From Labilithrix sp. (GTDB lineage Bacteria; Myxococcota_A; Polyangia; Polyangiales; Polyangiaceae), in the NCBI GenBank assembly GCA_019637175.1, contig JAHBWD010000025.1, forward strand, positions 52,438-116,437: a DNA stretch of 64,000 bases. Direction: 5' to 3'. Numbering within the stretch: the first letter of the stretch is position 1; each line of letters starts with the position of its first letter. A program made the position numbers and the translations under genes. Below the pieces are notes generated by a model that was not told the DNA's origin, ran no database searches, and saw only the letters and a list, made by a program, of their open reading frames with translations. Positions 60,523-64,000 of this stretch are shown in pieces.

Positions 60523-61548
60523 ATGGATCTGGCAGCGCGCATCGTGGCACGAGATCCGCGCGCGGCGGCGCGGGCGATGCGCGACGTCGACGATCGGGTG
60601 CCCGGCTACCTCGAACTGCTCAAGGCGATCTTCCCGAGCACGGGCAAGGCGACCGTCGTGGGCGTGACGGGGAATCCGGGGGCGGGCAAGAGCACGCTCA
60701 CGGATCGCCTCATCGAGAAGTATCGCGCGAGCGGCAAGAGCGTCGGCGTCATCTGCGTCGATCCGTCGAGCCCGTATACCGGCGGCGCGATCCTCGGCGA
60801 TCGCATCCGCATGTCGCGGCACGCGACCGATCCCGGCGTCTTCATCCGTTCGGTCGCGACGCGCGGCCACCTCGGCGGCCTCTCGCGGTCCGCGCGCGAC
60901 ATGGTGCGCATCCTCGACGCGTACGGCGCCGACGTCGTGATCGTCGAGACCGTCGGCGTCGGCCAAGACGAGCTCGAGATCACGCGCACGGCGCACTCCA
61001 CGCTCGTCGTGATGGCGCCGGGAATGGGCGACGAGGTCCAGGCGATCAAGGCGGGCATCCTCGAGACCGCCGACGTCTTCGCGGTCAACAAGGCCGATCG
61101 CGACGGCGCCGACGCGACGGTGCGCGATCTCGAGCTCATGATCGCGCTCGGCACCGAGACGATGGTCGCCGCGGGCAAGTCGCGAGGCCACGTCGTTCAC
61201 GGCGGCGCGAAGGTCGACGTCATCCCCACCTCGCCGACGCGCGACGACGCGGAGCTCTGGACGCCGCCGATCCACAAGTGCGTCGCGACGAAGAACGAGG
61301 GGGTCGCGGAGCTCGTCTCTTCGCTCGAGAAGCACGCCGTCTGGCTCGCGACCACCGAGGCCGGCCGCGCGCGCAGGCGCACGCGCCTCGCCGAAGAGGT
61401 GCGCGAGGCGTTGCGCGAGACGCTCATCGACGCCGCGACGCACTCGCTCCGCGCCGAGATCGACGCGGCGGTGGCCGCGGTCGACGCGCGCGCGGTCGAT
61501 CCCTATACCGCGACCGAAGCGCTCCTCGCGAAGTTCACCGGTCGCTGA
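60523..61548 (+). CDS. meaB: Methylmalonyl-CoA mutase-associated GTPase MeaB
   Basis: The 341-residue MeaB/ArgK family GTPase protects and reloads adenosylcobalamin-dependent methylmalonyl-CoA mutase. Features: P-loop 'VTGNPGAGKSTLTDRLIEKY', 'VICVDPSSPYTGGAILGDRI' with 'RMSRHATDPGVFIRSVATRG', 'VIVETVGVGQDELEI' (switch region), 'FAVNKADRDGADATVRDLEL' (NKAD specificity motif) and a C-terminal dimerisation region. Length is normal. No mutase gene is in the window, so it acts on an enzyme encoded elsewhere. Its end overlaps nth on the opposite strand by 14 bases. Confidence 0.95.
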   Translation: MDLAARIVARDPRAAARAMRDVDDRVPGYLELLKAIFPSTGKATVVGVTGNPGAGKSTLTDRLIEKYRASGKSVGVICVDPSSPYTGGAILGDRIRMSRHATDPGVFIRSVATRGHLGGLSRSARDMVRILDAYGADVVIVETVGVGQDELEITRTAHSTLVVMAPGMGDEVQAIKAGILETADVFAVNKADRDGADATVRDLELMIALGTETMVAAGKSRGHVVHGGAKVDVIPTSPTRDDAELWTPPIHKCVATKNEGVAELVSSLEKHAVWLATTEAGRARRRTRLAEEVREALRETLIDAATHSLRAEIDAAVAAVDARAVDPYTATEALLAKFTGR

Positions 61549-62251
61549 GCGTGGCGAGCCGCAGCCGGGGCGGCTTGCGGCCGACGTTCTCGGCGCGGAA
61601 CGCGCTCGGGCAGACGTCGTTGATCCCGCAGCCTTCGCAGTTCGGCTTTCGCGCGAAGCAGATGCGCCGCCCGTGGAAGATGAGGATGTGGCTCGCGATG
61701 TCCCACTTGTCGCGCGGGAGGATCTTGCAGAGATCCTGCTCGATCTTCACCGGGTCGTCGTTCTTCGTCCACTTGAGGCGCTGCGAGATCCGCTGCACGT
61801 GCGTGTCGACGACCACGCCGTCGGGCGCGTTCCACATGACGCCGAGGACGACGTTCGCCGTCTTGCGCCCGACGCCGGGCAGCGCGACGAGCTCCACCAT
61901 CGATCGGGGGACCTGCCCGCCGTGCTTCTCGACGAGCGCGCGCGCGAGGCCGACGAGGCTCTTCGACTTCATGCGGAAGAAGCCGAGGGTCGACACGAGA
62001 GGCTCGACGTCGGCCGGCTCCGCCTTGGCGAGCGCGCGCGCGTCGGGATACTTCGCGAAGAGCTTCGGCGTCGCCTTGTTGACCGCGACGTCGGTCGTCT
62101 GCGCCGAGAGCACGGTCGCGCAGAGGAGCTGGAACGCGTTTCGGTGATCGAGCTCGCAGTGCGCGTCGGGGTGGAGGGCGTGCAGGCGCTCGAGCGTCGG
62201 CACGGGAGGCGCCGGCGGCTTCTTGCCCGCGCTCTTCTTCTTCGTGGCCAT
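61535..62251 (-). CDS. nth: Endonuclease III
   Basis: The 238-residue Nth removes oxidised pyrimidines and nicks the abasic site. Catalytic Lys130 lies in the helix-hairpin-helix 'LPGVGRKTANVVLGV' and Asp149 in 'VVVDTHVQRISQRL'. The 4Fe-4S cluster is bound by Cys198, Cys205, Cys208 and Cys214 (C-x6-C-x2-C-x5-C, 'CFARKPNCEGCGINDVC'). The N-terminus has a Lys/Pro-rich tail ('ATKKKSAGKKPPAPP') absent from most Nth. It starts two bases after the gyrA stop, so it is cotranscribed with gyrA. Confidence 0.96.
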   Translation of the reverse strand: MATKKKSAGKKPPAPPVPTLERLHALHPDAHCELDHRNAFQLLCATVLSAQTTDVAVNKATPKLFAKYPDARALAKAEPADVEPLVSTLGFFRMKSKSLVGLARALVEKHGGQVPRSMVELVALPGVGRKTANVVLGVMWNAPDGVVVDTHVQRISQRLKWTKNDDPVKIEQDLCKILPRDKWDIASHILIFHGRRICFARKPNCEGCGINDVCPSAFRAENVGRKPPRLRLATLSDR

Positions 62252-62253
62252 CG

Positions 62254-64000
62254 TCAGTTGAGATCGCCTTCGCCGCCGCCCTCGGGCGGCGCGCTCTCTG
62301 ACTTCCTGCCGTCGCCGTCGTCGCCCTGGACGGGGGGCGGCATCTCGCTCGCGCCGCTGCCTTCGTCGGCGGGGCTCTCGGCGAGGCGCTCGAGCGCGAC
62401 GATGCGCTCCTCGCCCTCGACGGTCATGATCTTCACGCCTTGCGCGTTGCGGCCCGTCTCGCGGATCTCGCTCACGCTCGTGCGGATGGTCTGGCCCTTG
62501 TCGGTGATGAGCATGATCTCGTCGCCGTCCTTGACCAGCTTGACGTCGACGACGGGGCCGTTGCGGTCGCTCGCGTCGATGAGGATGATGCCCTTGCCGC
62601 CGCGGTTCTGCTGGCGGAACTCTTCGAGCAGCGTGCGCTTGCCGTAGCCCTTCTCGCAGACCGCGAGCACGTGCGGGCGCTCGCTGTCGGTGACCGCCAT
62701 GCCGACGACCTGGTCGTCGTCGGCGACGTCGATCGCGCGCACGCCCACGGTGCCTCGGCCCATCGCGCGGACCTGGTCTTCGGAGAAGCGGATCGACTGA
62801 CCGAGCTTGGTCGCGATCAAGAACTCGCGCGTGCCGTCGGTGAGCGCGGCGGAGAGGAGCTGATCGTCGCCCTCGATCTTGACGCCGATGATGCCCTTCT
62901 GGCGGAAGTTCTCGTAGTCGGTCACCTCGGTCTTCTTGATTTGACCGCGCTTGGTGATCGTCACGACGAACTTGCCTGCCTCGATCTTGGGCACCTCGAC
63001 GATGGCGGCGACCTTCTCGCCGGGCTCCATCCCGACGAAGTTGACGATCGCGCGCCCCTTCGCGGTGCGCGGCGCGATCGGGATCTCGAAGACCTTCTTC
63101 ACGTAGACCTTGCCGCGGTCGGAGAAGAAGAAGACGTACGAGTGCGTCGACGAGACGAAGAGCTGGCTCACCCAGTCTTCCTCGCGCGCCTCCATGCCGA
63201 TCTTGCCCTTTCCGCCGCGCCTTTGGGCGCGGTAAGCCGAAGGGCTCGTGCGCTTGATGTAGCCCGCGTGCGAGATCGTGACGACCATGTCCTCTTCCTG
63301 GATCAGGTCTTCGTCGAGGATCTCGGCTTCGTTGGCGACGATCTCGGTCTTGCGCTTGTCGGCGTACTTGCTCCTGATCTCTTCGAGCTCCATCACGATG
63401 AGATCGAAGAGCACGTTCTCGTTGGCGAGGATGTTCCGGAGGCGCGCGATCTCGTTGCACAGCTCGCCGTACTCCGCCGCGAGCTTCTCCTGCTCGAGGC
63501 CGGTGAGCTTGGCGAGGCGCATGTCGAGGATGGCGCGGGCCTGGCGCTCGGAGAGGAAGTAGTCGCCCTTCTCCTTCGCGGTCTGGATCTCGCTCTCCGG
63601 TCGGCCGGCGCGGCGCACGAAGGCCTCGAGGCCCTTCAGCGGCAGCGCCATGAGGGCGGCGCGCGCGATCTCGGTGTCGCGCGACTGGCGGATGGTCTTC
63701 ACGACGAGGTCGACCTCGGTCGTCGCCATGCCCAAACCTTCGACGATCTCGCGGCTCGCCTCGGCCTGGCGCAGCTCGTAGCGCGTGCGCCGGGTGACGA
63801 CGTCGCGGCGGTGCTCGACGAAGACCTCGAGCGTCTGCTTGAGATCGAGGACGGCCGGTCGCCCGCGGACGATCGCGAGGTTGATGACGCCGAAGGACGT
63901 CTGCAGATCCGTCAGGCGATAGAGCTGGTTGACGACGACCTGGGGAACGACGTCTTTCTTGAGCTCGATGACGAGGCGGATCCCGTCGCGATCGGACTCG
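62254..64000 (-). CDS. gyrA: DNA gyrase subunit A (5' end outside window)
   Basis: About 580 C-terminal residues of GyrA are visible; the N-terminus with the catalytic Tyr is beyond 64000. The visible part begins in the breakage-reunion domain ('ESDRDGIRLVIELKKDVVPQ'), continues through 'ILDMRLAKLTGLEQEKL' (coiled-coil arm) and reaches the C-terminal beta-pinwheel. The GyrA box 'QRRGGKG' is present, which distinguishes gyrase from topoisomerase IV. Blades are evident ('GYIKRTSPSAYRAQRRGGKG', 'GQIKKTEVTDYENFRQKG', 'GKGIILIDASDRNGPVVDVK'). The C-terminus ends in an acidic tail ('DEGSGASEMPPPVQGDDGDG') of the kind that tunes supercoiling. nth follows two bases after. Confidence 0.97.
   Translation of the reverse strand, partial: ESDRDGIRLVIELKKDVVPQVVVNQLYRLTDLQTSFGVINLAIVRGRPAVLDLKQTLEVFVEHRRDVVTRRTRYELRQAEASREIVEGLGMATTEVDLVVKTIRQSRDTEIARAALMALPLKGLEAFVRRAGRPESEIQTAKEKGDYFLSERQARAILDMRLAKLTGLEQEKLAAEYGELCNEIARLRNILANENVLFDLIVMELEEIRSKYADKRKTEIVANEAEILDEDLIQEEDMVVTISHAGYIKRTSPSAYRAQRRGGKGKIGMEAREEDWVSQLFVSSTHSYVFFFSDRGKVYVKKVFEIPIAPRTAKGRAIVNFVGMEPGEKVAAIVEVPKIEAGKFVVTITKRGQIKKTEVTDYENFRQKGIIGVKIEGDDQLLSAALTDGTREFLIATKLGQSIRFSEDQVRAMGRGTVGVRAIDVADDDQVVGMAVTDSERPHVLAVCEKGYGKRTLLEEFRQQNRGGKGIILIDASDRNGPVVDVKLVKDGDEIMLITDKGQTIRTSVSEIRETGRNAQGVKIMTVEGEERIVALERLAESPADEGSGASEMPPPVQGDDGDGRKSESAPPEGGGEGDLN

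Noticed and set aside
1..64000. CRISPR arrays, insertion sequences or phage genes
   Set aside because: No regularly spaced direct repeats, transposase, integrase or terminal inverted repeats were seen.

Overview
This is a gene-dense, very GC-rich stretch of chromosome. The protein families point to a member of the Myxococcota, most likely the Polyangia. The evidence is a Hanks-type Ser/Thr kinase with a single membrane segment, many TPR proteins, many lipoproteins with Asp/Gly-rich linkers, a DnaK/DnaJ-TPR pair, a REC-GGDEF protein and strong GC bias at third codon positions. The call is inferred from gene content; no rRNA is present. No tRNA, CRISPR array, insertion sequence or prophage was seen, and no gap between genes exceeds about 240 bases.

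Layout. 1-8.5 kb: the 3' part of a giant TPR gene, coupled to a DUF374 acyltransferase. 8.6-10.2 kb: two paralogous exported proteins in tandem. 10.2-15.1 kb, minus strand: ridA, a lipoprotein gene, the recR-ybaB-dnaX replication/repair block and another exported protein. 15.2-17.0 kb: etfA/etfB behind a near-consensus sigma-70 promoter. 17.1-20.5 kb, plus strand: nadB (broken by a one-base frameshift), a CPBP-type membrane protein and a DUF4142 protein. 20.5-26.1 kb: a TPR/winged-helix regulator divergent from a 2-oxoacid dehydrogenase operon (E1alpha-E1beta-E2) whose E1alpha has a degenerate thiamine-diphosphate site. 26.1-30.9 kb: a PEGA-like two-TM protein, a Ser/Thr kinase and a four-repeat lipoprotein. 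30.9-33.3 kb: a TM2-like protein, mutY and a REC-GGDEF diguanylate cyclase. 33.4-36.3 kb: two TolC-family genes meeting stop to stop.

36.4-45.8 kb is all minus strand. In transcription order it holds a tightly overlapping five-gene unit (ECF sigma, membrane protein with an internal duplication, TPR-like lipoprotein, Cys-containing lipoprotein, LpxL-like acyltransferase), then a DnaJ-TPR protein, DnaK, a protein sharing a small winged-helix-like module with the DnaJ protein, and a TPR protein with a cyclin/TFIIB-like tail. 45.9-49.2 kb: an M16 protease pair (one active, one without the zinc motif) and a small protein. 49.3-51.8 kb: the translation operon rpsP-khpA-rimM-trmD-SPOUT methyltransferase behind a good promoter. 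51.9-52.8 kb: a small, less GC-rich island with a pentapeptide-repeat gene and a nucleotidyltransferase remnant. 52.8-56.8 kb: beta-propeller lipoprotein, PEGA-like protein, N6-adenine methyltransferase and lipoprotein. 56.9-64 kb: queG, a Cys-rich repeat lipoprotein, a TPR protein, meaB, nth and the 3' part of gyrA, which runs off the window.

Two areas most deserve attention: the sigma/membrane-protein/lipoprotein/acyltransferase operon (42.3-45.8 kb), which looks like a self-contained envelope-response unit, and the chaperone neighbourhood (37.6-42.2 kb), where a shared small domain sits in the genes on both sides of dnaK.
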